A stretch of DNA of 64,000 bases from positions 2,108,001 to 2,172,000 of the forward strand of contig CAWEGO010000002.1 in the NCBI GenBank assembly GCA_963808725.1, read 5' to 3'. A program made the translations under genes and the position numbers. Positions 43,402 through 53,086 of the stretch are shown piece after piece; the first letter of the stretch is position 1, and every line of letters begins with the position of its first letter. Source of the stretch: JAHFUA01 sp963808725 (GTDB taxonomy: Bacteria > Acidobacteriota > Terriglobia > Terriglobales > Acidobacteriaceae). The notes under the pieces were generated by a model. That model was not told the origin of the DNA, did no database searches, and saw only the letters and a list, made by a program, of their open reading frames with translations.

Positions 43402-45422
43402 CAATCCCCTGCCTCGGCGGCTGCGACGGCGGGTGCGCGCACCGGTTGCCGCAGGCTGACCGCAGCGGCGTTGGGCACCAGCGCCACCAGCGTGCCGAAG
43501 ATCACGACGTATACCCCCAGCCAGAGCCACATGACCAGCGGGTTCAGATGAGCGCGGATGATGGGCGGGCCGTTATCTTCATTGCGGCCGGCATAGACCA
43601 GGTAGAGATCTTCTTTCAGCGTGGAACGGTTGGCCACGATGGTAGCGGTCTGGCCACTGGCCTTGAACATCCGCCGCTCGGGAAACATGGTCGCCACTTT
43701 GTCGTTGCCCTTGTAGACGTTGACGATGGCGGACTCGCTGCCGTAATTGGGATTATCGTCCTGGGTGTAGGAACGGCCCACGAGCGTGTAGGGGCCGATG
43801 CTCATGCGGTCGCCCACGCCCAGCGGGGCCTCGTTCTGCTGATTGAAGGCGGAGCCGGCGATGCCGATCACCGCTACCACCACGCCGAAGTGCACGATGT
43901 AGCCGCCATAGCGGCGGGTATTGCGGCGCGTCAGTTGCACCATGGAGGCCAGCAAGCTCTGCCCGGTCTTTTCGCGGATCACGCGTCCGCCGCGGATGAA
44001 CTCTGAAGCCACCGTGGCCGTTACCAGCACCGAGAGAGAGATAGCCATCAGCGCATAGAAAACGGACATATCCTGCCACGGGCGCATCCCGAAGGCGATC
44101 AGCAGGACGGCGGTCACCACCGCCGCCACGGCCGGCCACAGGAAGTTGCGCCGCAGGCTCTCCAGCAACGTCTTACGCCAGGCCAGCAGCGGTCCCACCG
44201 CGGTCAGCACCAGCAGCAGCATGGTGATGGGCAGCATCACGCGGTTGAAGAACGGCGGCCCCACCGTGATCTTGGTGCCCTGCACCCACTCCGAGAGCAC
44301 GGGGAACAGCGTCCCCCACAGCACCGCGAAGCAGGCCGCCAGCAGCACCAGATTGTTGAACAGGAAGCTGGACTCGCGCGAGACCAGTGATTCCAGTTTG
44401 TTCTCACTCTTCAGTTCGCCGCGATTGAGCACGAAGAAATACGCGCAGGTGGCGAAAGTGAGCGACAGGAAGATGAGGAACCAGGTGCCGATCGAGGATT
44501 GCGCGAAGGCGTGCACCGAACTGACCACGCCCGAGCGCGTCAGGAAGGTACCGAGAATCGAAAGCATGAAGGTGGCGAAGATCAGCCACATGTTCCACAT
44601 CTTCAGCATGCCGCGTTTCTCCTGCATCATGACGGAGTGCAGAAACGCGGTGCCGGTGAGCCACGGGATAAAGGACGCGTTCTCCACCGGGTCCCAGCCC
44701 CAGTATCCGCCCCAGCCCAGCACCGAGTATGCCCAGTGGGCGCCGAGGGCGATGCCGCAGCTCAGGAAGAGCCAGGTCACCATGGTCCAGCGGCGGGTGA
44801 TGTGGATCCACTTCTCGCCGGGATACTTCATGATCAGCGCGCCCAGGGCGAAGGCGAATGGGATGCAGAAGCCGACGTACCCGAGGTAGAGCATGGGAGG
44901 GTGAATGACCATCTCCGGGTATTGCAATAGCGGGTTCAGTCCGTTGCCGTCGGGCGGGATGTTGCCAATCATCATGGCGAAAGGATTGGCGGCGAAATTG
45001 ATCAGCAGGGTGAAGAACACCTGCACCGCGGCCACGATCACCGAAGCATAAGCCACCAGGCGCGTATCCACCTTGTGCCGCCAGCGCATGACGAATCCAT
45101 AGGCCGAGAGCAGCCACGCCCAGAACAGCAGCGAGCCTTCCTGTCCTGACCACAGCACGGAGAACTTGTAGGGGATGGCGAGATCGCGGTTGCTGTGGTG
45201 GAAGATGTAGGCGACGGAGAAATCGTCGGTGAAGGCGGCGGCCACCAGCGCCACCGCCGCGGCGGTGATGGCGATGAACACGGCCATACCCGCGCGCCGC
45301 GCCGTGTCGCCGATGCGGTCGGCGGAAGGACCACGGCGCATCAGGGCTATCGCGCCGGCCACCAGAGAATAGACACTCAGGGCGAGCGCCAGCAACAGCG
45401 AATAACTACCAAATTGGGGCAT
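43401..45422 (-). CDS. ccmF: Cytochrome c haem lyase CcmF
   Basis: 673 residues, normal length, about 14 TM helices. The tryptophan-rich WWD motif WGGYWGWDPVENASF is near residues 228-242, with conserved His residues in HPPMLYLGY and HSVMMQEKRG. CcmF attaches haem to apocytochrome c in system I maturation. Its stop overlaps ccmH. No ccmA, B, C or E in the window, so these lie elsewhere. Confidence 0.96.
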   Translation of the reverse strand: MPQFGSYSLLLALALSVYSLVAGAIALMRRGPSADRIGDTARRAGMAVFIAITAAAVALVAAAFTDDFSVAYIFHHSNRDLAIPYKFSVLWSGQEGSLLFWAWLLSAYGFVMRWRHKVDTRLVAYASVIVAAVQVFFTLLINFAANPFAMMIGNIPPDGNGLNPLLQYPEMVIHPPMLYLGYVGFCIPFAFALGALIMKYPGEKWIHITRRWTMVTWLFLSCGIALGAHWAYSVLGWGGYWGWDPVENASFIPWLTGTAFLHSVMMQEKRGMLKMWNMWLIFATFMLSILGTFLTRSGVVSSVHAFAQSSIGTWFLIFLSLTFATCAYFFVLNRGELKSENKLESLVSRESSFLFNNLVLLAACFAVLWGTLFPVLSEWVQGTKITVGPPFFNRVMLPITMLLLVLTAVGPLLAWRKTLLESLRRNFLWPAVAAVVTAVLLIAFGMRPWQDMSVFYALMAISLSVLVTATVASEFIRGGRVIREKTGQSLLASMVQLTRRNTRRYGGYIVHFGVVVAVIGIAGSAFNQQNEAPLGVGDRMSIGPYTLVGRSYTQDDNPNYGSESAIVNVYKGNDKVATMFPERRMFKASGQTATIVANRSTLKEDLYLVYAGRNEDNGPPIIRAHLNPLVMWLWLGVYVVIFGTLVALVPNAAAVSLRQPVRAPAVAAAEAGD

Positions 45423-45771
45423 CAGTCCACACCGCGGATTCTCATCATTCTCTCACAGAGAGGAAAAAGTTGCGCAACGCGCGATGAGCAAAGTGTCGGC
45501 CATGAGTCGGGGATGAGCGTGACGCAAACGTACAACGCTGTGGATGGCCGCTTCCCCAATTGAAACCCACGCGGCCGATTCTTACCAGATTGGCAACACG
45601 CGAGGCGTCTCGGCTGCTATCTCATTCCCGCCTTTGCGGCGGAAGCTTCATAGTAGAGGCGGGGTAGCGCCGTTCCAAAAATTTGCTCGTGGGCTGGAGG
45701 TGTGCGTGCAATGCACTCATCTTCTTCACTGTCGTATTTCATAATCGTGCCGATATATAGGGCCGAGGGCC
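45423..45771. other. Divergent intergenic region
   Basis: Between ccmF and the response regulator gene. CCCGCCT (near 45630) and AGGCGGG (near 45657) form a possible hairpin. Nothing else clear; no gene recognised. Confidence 0.4.
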
Positions 45772-46179
45772 ATGATGAAAACCGTCTTGATTGCCGATGA
45801 TGAAGAAAGCCTGAGAACGCTGATCGAGACTACGCTGGAAGCTCCAGGACTGCGGGTTCTGCACGCCGCCGATGGCAATCAGGCAGTGGAACTGGCGCGG
45901 AGCGAGCATCCCGACCTCATCCTGCTGGACTGGATGATGCCGGGCAAGACCGGCATCGAGGTGGCGGAAGTGGTGCGCGGCGAAGCCGCCACCGCGGATA
46001 TCGCCATCGTCATGCTCACCGGCAGGGATCAGGAGAAAGACCGGCAGCGGGGACTGGCGCTTGGCATTCGGGCTTACCTGGTGAAGCCTTTCAGCCCGCT
46101 GCAGTTGCTGGAGTGCGTGCGGGGAGCGCTGGCGACCGAGCAGCAAAGGAAAGCCCATGAGAAGATGCAACGGCATTGA
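45772..46179 (+). CDS. Single-domain response regulator
   Basis: 135 residues: only a receiver domain. Acidic pair Asp9/Asp10, phospho-acceptor Asp53 in LLDWMMPG, Lys in LVKPFSPL. It overlaps the HD-GYP gene by 23 nt in another frame, so the two probably act together. Confidence 0.92.
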   Translation: MMKTVLIADDEESLRTLIETTLEAPGLRVLHAADGNQAVELARSEHPDLILLDWMMPGKTGIEVAEVVRGEAATADIAIVMLTGRDQEKDRQRGLALGIRAYLVKPFSPLQLLECVRGALATEQQRKAHEKMQRH

Positions 46180-47030
46180 GACGTGCGTCGGGACGCCGCA
46201 GCGCATTCCCGATCTGCGCCCGCAGCTCGAACTGTATGCCCGCGATCTAAAGCGGGTGCTGGCGGAAGAGGAAGAGCGGACGCGCCAACTGGAGATGGCC
46301 AACCGCCAGTTGCAGGCCTACGCCCAGGGTACTGAAGTCGGCGCTCCTGGCCGAACGGCAGCAGTCACGGGAGCTGGAGCGCTCCTACCACGAGAGCGTT
46401 TTGCGGTTGTTGACCGCCACCCGCTGCCGCGACCACGAGACCGGGGTGCACGTGGTGCGCATCGCACATTACGCTCGCCGCCTGGCGCTGTGTACCGGCT
46501 GGGCTGCGCCCGACGCTGAGCTGCTGTTCGAGGCCGCTCCCATGCACGACGTGGGCAAGATCGCAGTGCCCGACGCCGTTCTCCTCAAACCCGGCCCTCT
46601 CACCGAGGACGAGTGGAAGCTGCTCAAGCGCCACACCGAGGTCGGCGCCGAACTGCTCTCCGGCTCGTGTTCTCCCCTGATCGAACTGGCCCGGCAGATC
46701 GCTCTCACCCACCACGAACGCTGGGATGGCACCGGCTATCCCCACGGGCTCAAGGAGCTGGAAATCCCTCTCGCCGGCCGCATCGTGATGCTGGTGGACC
46801 AGTACGACGCCTTGCGCACCAAACGCCCTTACAAGCCGGCGCTTAGCCACCCAGCCGCTTGCCGAGTGATGCTCGAAGGCGACGGCCGAACCCTCCCCCA
46901 ACACTTCGATCCATTGTTATTGGCGGCTTTTCGGGAGATCCACTCCGACTTCGACGACATTTATGGCCGTCACAGCGAGGAGGCCGGCATGTTCGCTCCC
47001 GCGCCGGCCGAGGCACCGGCGGGGAATTAA
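46157..47030 (+). CDS. HD-GYP domain protein, one frameshift
   Basis: About 290 residues. A helical N-terminal region (RPQLELYARDLKRVLAEEEE), then after a frame change near 46331 the continuation KSALLAERQQSRELERSYHE leads into the HD-GYP domain with MHDVGKIAVPD and HHERWDGTGYP. This family hydrolyses cyclic di-GMP. Length is 1 mod 3, consistent with one extra base. ATG at 46157 lies inside the preceding receiver gene. The receiver plus HD-GYP split resembles RpfG-type proteins, in which the two are one chain. Confidence 0.82.
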
Positions 47031-47063
47031 GAAAGCGCAGCGTGGCTGCGGGAGTGAGATGTC

Positions 47064-47432
47064 CTAACCGGTGGCGCCAGTAATGCTGGAACGCACCAGC
47101 GCGATCAGTTCTTCCGGCGGGCAGGGCTTTTGGCGGAAGGTGACGCCCGCGCCCCGGTAGTCGCTTTCGGCCTCCGCCAGCCCGGTAATCACGATGACCG
47201 GCACCCCGGGTTTGGCGCTGCGCAAGGCGCGCACAAACTCCGCCCCGCTTGTGCCCGGCATGATGTGGTCGGTGATGATGGCGCCGACGGCATCCGCCGC
47301 TTGGCTGCGCAACAGTTCCAGAGCGCTTTCCTGCGTCGCGGCAATGTGGGTTTCAAACCCGGCCTTGCGCAAAACCGCCTCGCGTGCGCGCAACTGCACT
47401 GGGTTGTCGTCGATAAGAAGGACCGCGGTCAA
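47064..47432 (-). CDS. Single-domain response regulator
   Basis: 122 residues from a TTG at 47432; a GTG at 47486 would add 18 residues and overlap the upstream gene. Receiver domain: acidic pair in LLIDDNP, phospho-acceptor in IITDHIMPG, Lys in FRQKPCPPEEL. AGGAG lies 11 nt before the TTG. No output domain. Convergent with the HD-GYP gene. Confidence 0.85.
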   Translation of the reverse strand: MTAVLLIDDNPVQLRAREAVLRKAGFETHIAATQESALELLRSQAADAVGAIITDHIMPGTSGAEFVRALRSAKPGVPVIVITGLAEAESDYRGAGVTFRQKPCPPEELIALVRSSITGATG

Positions 47433-47439
47433 TCCCGGA

Positions 47440-47670
47440 CTAACTCCTGTGCTGGCCGTTGCGTCCCAGGATCTCCGACTCAGCACGGAGCCAGTATTCC
47501 TCGTCGCGGCCTTCCTGCCGTCCTTCTTGCTCGTACAGCAGGTAGGCGCGGATGCGGATCTCCTCTTCCAGGGTGCTGGGCGCCGAAATCACCGTGACAG
47601 ATGACCCGGCGTAATTGTCACCGTTGTTGGTGTACGCTTTCTTGCGATTCAGGGCACTAGCTCTGGCCAT
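47440..47670 (-). CDS. DUF2934 protein
   Basis: 76 residues. LEEEIRIRAYLLYEQEGRQE then GRDEEYWLRAESEIL is the DUF2934 pattern (IRxRAYxLYExRGRxxGxxxxDWxxAE). Function unknown; often in operons with stress or regulator genes. ATG at 47670 is preceded by AAGGAGAG. The receiver gene starts just after its stop. Confidence 0.85.
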   Translation of the reverse strand: MARASALNRKKAYTNNGDNYAGSSVTVISAPSTLEEEIRIRAYLLYEQEGRQEGRDEEYWLRAESEILGRNGQHRS

Positions 47671-48370
47671 GTAACAGCTCTCCTTCAATAAGTCCGGGAT
47701 ACCGGCGGGCTCACCCGCACCCAGTATAGAACAAATTTTTTCTGCTGCGCGGGGACAAGCGCGGTTGCCAAAATTTTCTTGTGGAATTTCTTGATGCCGA
47801 GTTTTTCTATGGCGGCAGTGAAACTGCATCGCGCAGGGCCGGCCTAATGGAAGTCATGGGAACGGGTGGTGGCGCCGGTGATGGCGAGCGGCAACACCCG
47901 CTCGGCCTTCACCGCGACCACGTTGTCCAGGTTCTGCAGCACACCTTCCACCAGCAGGAACTGCTCTCCCACCAGCAGCAGCCGGTTCTTTTCGAACAGG
48001 TCAGGAGTGATGATGGCGTTGGCGATGCCGGTCTCGTCCTCCAGGCTGAGGAAGACGAAGCCGCGGGCGGTGCCGGGGCGCTGCCGCGCGATCACGCACC
48101 CGGCGGCGCGCACCCGCTGGCCATCGGGAAGGCCGGGCAATTCGTGCGCGGGACGCACCCCCAGCGCATCCATCTCCCTGCGCCGATAGGCCATAGGATG
48201 CGGTCCCACGGTCAGCCCGGTACCGCGGAAGTCCGCCACCAGACGCTCTTCGTCGCTCATCGCGGCCAGCGGCGACGTGCCTTCCAGCTCTGCGATCTCC
48301 TCCAGCAGCGGCCCGGCCGGGCGGGCGGCCTTTCCCACCTGCCAGAGCGCATCGCGGCGATGGATCTTCA

Positions 48371-48433
48371 GTGGTCGGTGGTCGGTGGTCAGTGACCAGT
48401 CGCTGGCCACTGGCCACTTACCACTGGCAACTG
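48371..48433. repeat. In-frame heptamer repeat in dnaE2
   Basis: GTGGTCG GTGGTCG GTGGTCA GTGACCA, then CTGGCCA CTGGCCA CTTACCA CTGGCAA as the inverted half. Codes for residues such as GKWPVASDWSLTTDHRP. Confidence 0.8.
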
Positions 48434-48612
48434 CATTCAGCGCCCCCACCTCCGCCAGGGCAACCAGTTCGCTCTTGCGCAGCTCAGGCACGCGCCGCGC
48501 CAGCTCGTCGATGGAAGCGAACGGCCGCCGCTCGCGCTCGCGCACCAGGGCGCGCGCGGCCTCCTCGCGCAGGCCGTTGACGTAGCGGAGGCCGAGACGG
48601 ACGGCAAAATCT

Positions 48613-48681
48613 GGTCGTGAGTCGTTAGTCGTGAGTCGTGAGCCTGATGTGCTTGCGACTTGCGACTCGCGACTCGCGACT
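48613..48681. repeat. In-frame heptamer repeat in dnaE2
   Basis: GTCGTGA GTCGTTA GTCGTGA GTCGTGA, then CGACTTG CGACTCG CGACTCG CGAC as the inverted half. Codes for ASRESQVASTSGSRLTTNDS. Confidence 0.8.
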
Positions 48682-50901
48682 GCTTCCAACGTGCACAGCC
48701 AGTCCGATCTCATCACGTCCGCCGGCTTGAACTTCAGCCCGTGCCGCTGCGCGTCCTTGACGAGGGTCGACGGGTGATAAAACCCCATGGGCTGATTGTT
48801 GAGCAGCGCCGCAGTGAAGGCCGCCAGGTAATGGCACTTCAGCCAGGCGCTGGCATAGGCCAGCAAGGCGAAGCTGGCGGCGTGCGATTCGGGAAAGCCG
48901 TAGAGCGCGAACGAGGTGATCGAGCTGACGATCTGCTGTTGCGCCTCGGGCGCGATGCCGTTGCGATCCATGCCGGCGCGCAGTTTTACTTCGATATCGC
49001 TGCATGCGCAGCTCCGAGCGTTTGAAGCCGAAGGCGCGGCGCAACTCTTCCGCCTCGCCGCCGCTGAAGCCCGCCGCAATCATGGCCATGCGCAGCAATT
49101 GCTCCTGGAAGAGCGGCACGCCCAAGGTCCGCGCCAGCACCGGTTCGAGCGAGGGGTGCGGATAGGTGACCGGCTCGCGTGCCCTGGCGGCGCTTCAGGT
49201 AAGGGTTCACCATCTGCCCGACGATGGGCCCGGGGCGGATGATGGCCACCTCCACCACGATGTCGTAAAAACATTTTGGCCGCAGGCGCGGCAGGCAGGA
49301 CATCTGCGCCCGGCTCTCCACCTGGAACATGCCCACGGTGTCGGCCTTCTGCAGCGCGGCATACACTGCGGGATCGTCGGCGGGGAGATGCGCCAGGTCC
49401 GCCTGCTCGCCATAATCGCGGCGAATCATGGCGATCGAGTCCTCCAGCACCGCCATCATGCCCAGTCCGAGCAGATCCACCTTGATGATGCCCATGTCGG
49501 CGCAATCTTCCTTGTCCCACTGCACGACTACGCGCCCGGGCATGGTTGCGGGCTCGAGCGGCACCACGGAATCGAGCTGGCCCTGGCAGATGACCATGCC
49601 GCCCGAGTGCTGGCCGAGATGCCGCGGCAGGTCCTGCACCGCGAGCGCCAGCTCGAGGAATTTGCGCAGGCGCGGATGCGCGAGGTCGAAGCCGGCGTCG
49701 CGGAACTGGCGTGCCAGCGTTTCGTCCGGATCGCGGTACTCCCACGAGCCGACGAGCTTCGCGAGCCGGTCGAGCATCTCGGGATCGAAGCCCAGCGCCT
49801 TGCCGATCTCTCGCGCGGCCGAGCGACCGCGGTAGGTGATGACGTTGGCAGTCATGGCGGCGCCGAGCTTGTCCGTAACGCTGATAGACATACTGGATGG
49901 CGCGCTCGCGCTGCTCGCCGCTGGGCAGGTCGAGATCGATGTCCGGCCACTCGCCGCGTTCTTCCGAGAGAAAGCGCTCGAACAGCAGGTCCATGCTGGA
50001 TGGGATCGACAGCGGTGATACCCAGCGAGTAGCAGACGGCGCTGTTGGCCGCCGAGCCGCGTCCCTGCACCAGGATGCCCTGCTCGCGGCAGAAGCGCAC
50101 GATGTCCCACACGATCAGGAAATAGCCGGCGAGTTCGAGCTTTTCGATCAGCGCCAGCTCGCGCTCGATCTGCCGCTTTGCGCGTTGCCGAAGGTGGCGT
50201 TCAGCGCGGCCGTATCGCTCCCGCGAGCCTTCCTCGGTGCGCTTGCGCAGGAACGACATCATGGTCTCGCCCTCAGGCACGGGATAGCGCGGAAATTCGT
50301 AACCGAGATCGGCGCAGCGTGAACTCCAGCCGCGACGAGAGCTGTCCGGTTTCGGCGATGGCTTCCGGCAGGTCGGCAAACAGGCGCGCCATCTCCTGCG
50401 GCGTTTTCACGTAGCGCTCGGAGTTGCGCGCCAGCAGACGGCCAGCCGTTTCGAGCGTGCGGTGATGGCGGATGGCGGTGAAGGCATCGAGAATCTCGCG
50501 CTGTTCAGCCCGCGCATAGCGAACGCCGTTGGTCGCGACGATGGGCAGGCGGAGCCTGCGCGCGATCGCGACCGCCGCTTGGTTGCGTGCTTCTTCTTCG
50601 CGCAAGAAATGACGTTGCAGCTCGACGTAAACATTGTCACGGCCGAAGATCGAGACTAGGCGCTCGCCCTCGCGGTGCGCTGCTTCGATCCCGCCTGCGG
50701 CCAGCGCTGTGGCTAGCGGGCCGTCGTCACCGCCGGTGAGGCAGATGAGGCCAGCGGCGTATTCCCGCAGATCGTCTTCGCAAGCGGCGACCATCTCCGG
50801 CGGCGCGTCTTTGGGGCCGCGCATCTTCATGCGCGTGATCAGCCGGCACAGGTTCTGATAGCCGGGGCGGTCTTCCGCGAGCAGGGGAATACGGAACTCA
50901 T

Positions 50902-50970
50902 CACGGAGACACGGAGACATAGAGGAATTCTTTTGGATGTTCTTCTCCGTGACTCCGTGCCTCCGTGGTG
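50902..50970. repeat. In-frame 8-nt-unit palindrome in the dnaE2 PHP domain
   Basis: CACGGAGA CACGGAGA and CTCCGTGA CTCCGTGC CTCCGTGG arms around about 30 bp. Codes for PRRHGVTEKNIQKNSSMSP, between two conserved parts of the PHP domain. Confidence 0.78.
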
Positions 50971-51188
50971 GAAGTGAAGTGGTAATCTCTGCTCCGATGT
51001 GCGCCTTCACGCCCGCCTTCTTCGCGGCCAGGTGAAAGCGCGGAGCGCCATAAACTCCGTCGCGGTCGAGCAGGGCCATGGCCGGCATCTCCGCCGCCAC
51101 ACACCTATCCACTAGCTCCTCGGGCACGGAAGCGCCCTCCAGGAAGCTGAAGGCGGAGGCGGCATGGAGCTCGATGTACATCGCAACA

Positions 51189-51260
51189 TCGGGTGATCGG
51201 GTCATCGGGTGGTTTGTTTTCAAATGACCCGATGAGCCGATCTGCCGATCACCCGATCCC
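51189..51260. repeat. 8-nt-unit palindrome between imuB and dnaE2
   Basis: ATCGGGTG ATCGGGTC ATCGGGTG, then TTTGTTTTCAAA, then GACCCGAT ... CACCCGATC. It fills the space from 3 nt after the imuB stop to just before dnaE2. Confidence 0.8.
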
Positions 51261-51261
51261 C

Positions 51262-52881
51262 TCAGTCATAGCTTCCTTCCACGAACCATTGTCCGGTGTC
51301 GAGTTGGCAGTAAATCCGGTAAAGCGCGATACCCGTGTTGTTCGACAAAGCAACATCCCATTCATCCCTTGCCCAATTTGATCCGTGTGAATCCGCGTTG
51401 ATCCGCGGTAAGAGTTTTTCCCCGCCTTTCCACCAATCCCCTGAATTTCGCCAGGGGCCGGAGACCGACGCCACTTCGCCGCGGATCTCTCCGGCGGCGA
51501 TGCGTACCGGTTCTCCCTCGCGCACTTCCACCGTGGCTGCCAGCGGCGGGCGAAAACGCCGCAAGGCCATGGCGGGATGCATCGGGAGATCGGAAGATCG
51601 GGTGATCGGGTGATCTGTTTTCAAATGACCCGATTGCTTTGGCCCCTGCGGCGCAGACGGCGCGAATCGCTTCATCTGAAACGCGTCGGGACGATGCGTG
51701 TCCAGTACCTCCGCGGCCCCGATCTTCTGCTCGCCTACGAGCCCCGCCAGACGCGCCAGCGTCAGCTCCAGCCGGTCCGGCGCCGGCGTTGCCGGCAGAA
51801 ACAATCCTCCCTGGCCCGGACGCGGCTGTACCGGCTCGGCCGCGAGCGTCACCTTTACAACTGGCGCCGCCGGCGGATGCGCGCGCAACTCCAATTGCAG
51901 CAGCTTGAGGAAGAGCCGCACGTCGAGCATGGGCAGGGGAAGGCGGAGGAATCGGGTCATCGGGAGATCGGGTGATCGGGTCATTGAATCAATCACCCGA
52001 TCCCGCGGTGAATCCTCGATCTGTGCCGCATCAAGATCCAGTGTTAGGCGGAGCTCGTTGGTCGCCAGCGCCCGCGCTTCCAGACGGGCGCAGAGCTGTT
52101 CCAGCAAGCGTCCCAGGACGAACGCCAGCGGCTCCAGCAACTCGACCGCATGCTCCAGCTCCATGGTCTCTTCGAACTTGAGCGGCGGTTCCGCTGGAAC
52201 CAGCGGACGCTCCACGGCGCCGCGCGCCAGCTTCTGCAGCCGCAGTCCTTCCTGTCCCAGGCGTTCGACCATGGCGACCTCGGGCAGCGCCGCCAGCGCG
52301 CGGAGATTACGCACGCCCCAGCGGTCGAGCGTCTCCAGGATCTCCGGCGCGACGTGCAGCACGTCCACCGGAAGCGCCCCCAGGCGTTCCGCTTGCTTGC
52401 CAGCCGGGATGATGGTCACGCCCGCAAATCCGCGCGCGGCGCAAACTGCCGCGTCGGGATTCGCCGCTATCGCGACATTCGCTTCCAGCCCAAGTTCCGA
52501 GGCGCGTCGCGCGAGATCCTGCGCCAGCTTTGGCGGCGGACCGCAAAGGCGCTCGAGGCCGGCGATGTCAAGCGCGATCGTGTCGGCAGCCGTGTCTTCC
52601 ACGCGCGGCGAGAAAGCCTGCGCGCAATCGAGCAGCGCGGCGTGAGCGGTGGCTTCTTGCGCCGGAGAGCGCGGACGCAGTTCCACCGGATACGCTGCGG
52701 CCTGCAGCTTGGTCATGCCCAGCTCGATCCCGGATTCGGCTGCCGTCCCGTTCATGGCTGCGACCCTCACCACCGGAGGCTTGCCTTCGAGCACGGCCAC
52801 GGCTTTCTCGTGCAGCGTCGGCTCCAGGCGAACCACCGCCGCGACCAGGAAATCGGGAACGTAGATGGCGGAGTAAAGCAC
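51262..52881 (-). CDS. imuB: ImuB, Y-family polymerase-like protein of the mutasome
   Basis: 539 residues. Y-family fold (YVPDFLVAAVVRLEPTLHEK start; IALDIAGLERLCGPP; little finger region) lacking the acidic catalytic triad of DinB, as in other ImuB proteins. It bridges DnaE2 to the sliding clamp and ImuA. I did not recognise a clean clamp-binding motif. The GTG start (52879-52881) lies in a heptamer repeat. Three in-frame repeats lie at 51380-51411, 51590-51634 and 51951-52006, which add residues such as DRVIDSMTRSPDLPM and KTDHPITRSSDLPM. Downstream of imuA, with dnaE2 after it. Confidence 0.92.
   Translation of the reverse strand: MLYSAIYVPDFLVAAVVRLEPTLHEKAVAVLEGKPPVVRVAAMNGTAAESGIELGMTKLQAAAYPVELRPRSPAQEATAHAALLDCAQAFSPRVEDTAADTIALDIAGLERLCGPPPKLAQDLARRASELGLEANVAIAANPDAAVCAARGFAGVTIIPAGKQAERLGALPVDVLHVAPEILETLDRWGVRNLRALAALPEVAMVERLGQEGLRLQKLARGAVERPLVPAEPPLKFEETMELEHAVELLEPLAFVLGRLLEQLCARLEARALATNELRLTLDLDAAQIEDSPRDRVIDSMTRSPDLPMTRFLRLPLPMLDVRLFLKLLQLELRAHPPAAPVVKVTLAAEPVQPRPGQGGLFLPATPAPDRLELTLARLAGLVGEQKIGAAEVLDTHRPDAFQMKRFAPSAPQGPKQSGHLKTDHPITRSSDLPMHPAMALRRFRPPLAATVEVREGEPVRIAAGEIRGEVASVSGPWRNSGDWWKGGEKLLPRINADSHGSNWARDEWDVALSNNTGIALYRIYCQLDTGQWFVEGSYD
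51380..51411. repeat. In-frame GATCCGCG repeat in imuB
   Basis: GATCCGTGTGA ATCCGCGTTG ATCCGCGGT: units of about 10 nt from the CGGAT family (see 3007 and 57241). Codes for LPRINADSHGS near the ImuB C-terminus. Confidence 0.7.
51590..51634. repeat. In-frame 8-nt repeat in imuB
   Basis: GATCGGAA GATCGGGT GATCGGGT GATC, then TGTTTTCAAATGACCCGAT. Nearly the same sequence as at 51189-51260. Confidence 0.78.
51951..52006. repeat. In-frame 8-nt repeat in imuB
   Basis: ATCGGGTC ATCGGGAG ATCGGGTG ATCGGGTC ATTG, then AATCACCCGATCCC as inverted half. Confidence 0.78.
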
Positions 52882-53086
52882 TCAGCACTCAGCAGTCAGC
52901 ACTCAGCAATCAGCCAAACCAACTGGATCGTGATTCGAATGTAGTCGTGGCTGCACGCGAAGGCTTACGCTGCAGCATGCGCGAATTTAGAACTTCGACC
53001 TCTATCTGTATTCCATGCAACAACCGCGCATGCGATGGTTTCGATCCTGCTTTTGCTGATTGCTGACTGCTGAGTGCTGACTGCTC
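52877..53086. repeat. Inverted heptamer arms around the imuA 3' end
   Basis: Arm 1 at 52877-52914 (AGCACTC AGCACTC AGCAGTC AGCACTC AGCAATC AGCC); arm 2 at 53054-53086 (GCTGATT GCTGACT GCTGAGT GCTGACT GCT). The arms are reverse complements and enclose 139 bp coding the imuA C-terminus. Arm 1 holds the imuA stop and the imuB start. Confidence 0.82.

Larger units (their letters stand above)
47844..51181 (-). pseudogene. dnaE2: Error-prone DNA polymerase DnaE2, five apparent frameshifts
   Basis: About 1110 residues once corrected, longer than usual (about 1030-1080). ImuC/DnaE2 is the alpha-type polymerase of SOS mutagenesis, working with ImuA and ImuB. Order: PHP domain (MYIELHAASAFSFLEG start), polymerase palm with PDIDLDLPSGEQRE, finger and thumb, tandem HhH, OB fold with LEDETGIANAIITPDLFEKN. 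Each break is one extra base: near 50314, 49995, 49862, 49180 and 48999; total length is 2 mod 3, as five insertions predict. Three in-frame repeats (50902-50970, 48613-48681, 48371-48433) account for much of the extra length. Confidence 0.85.
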
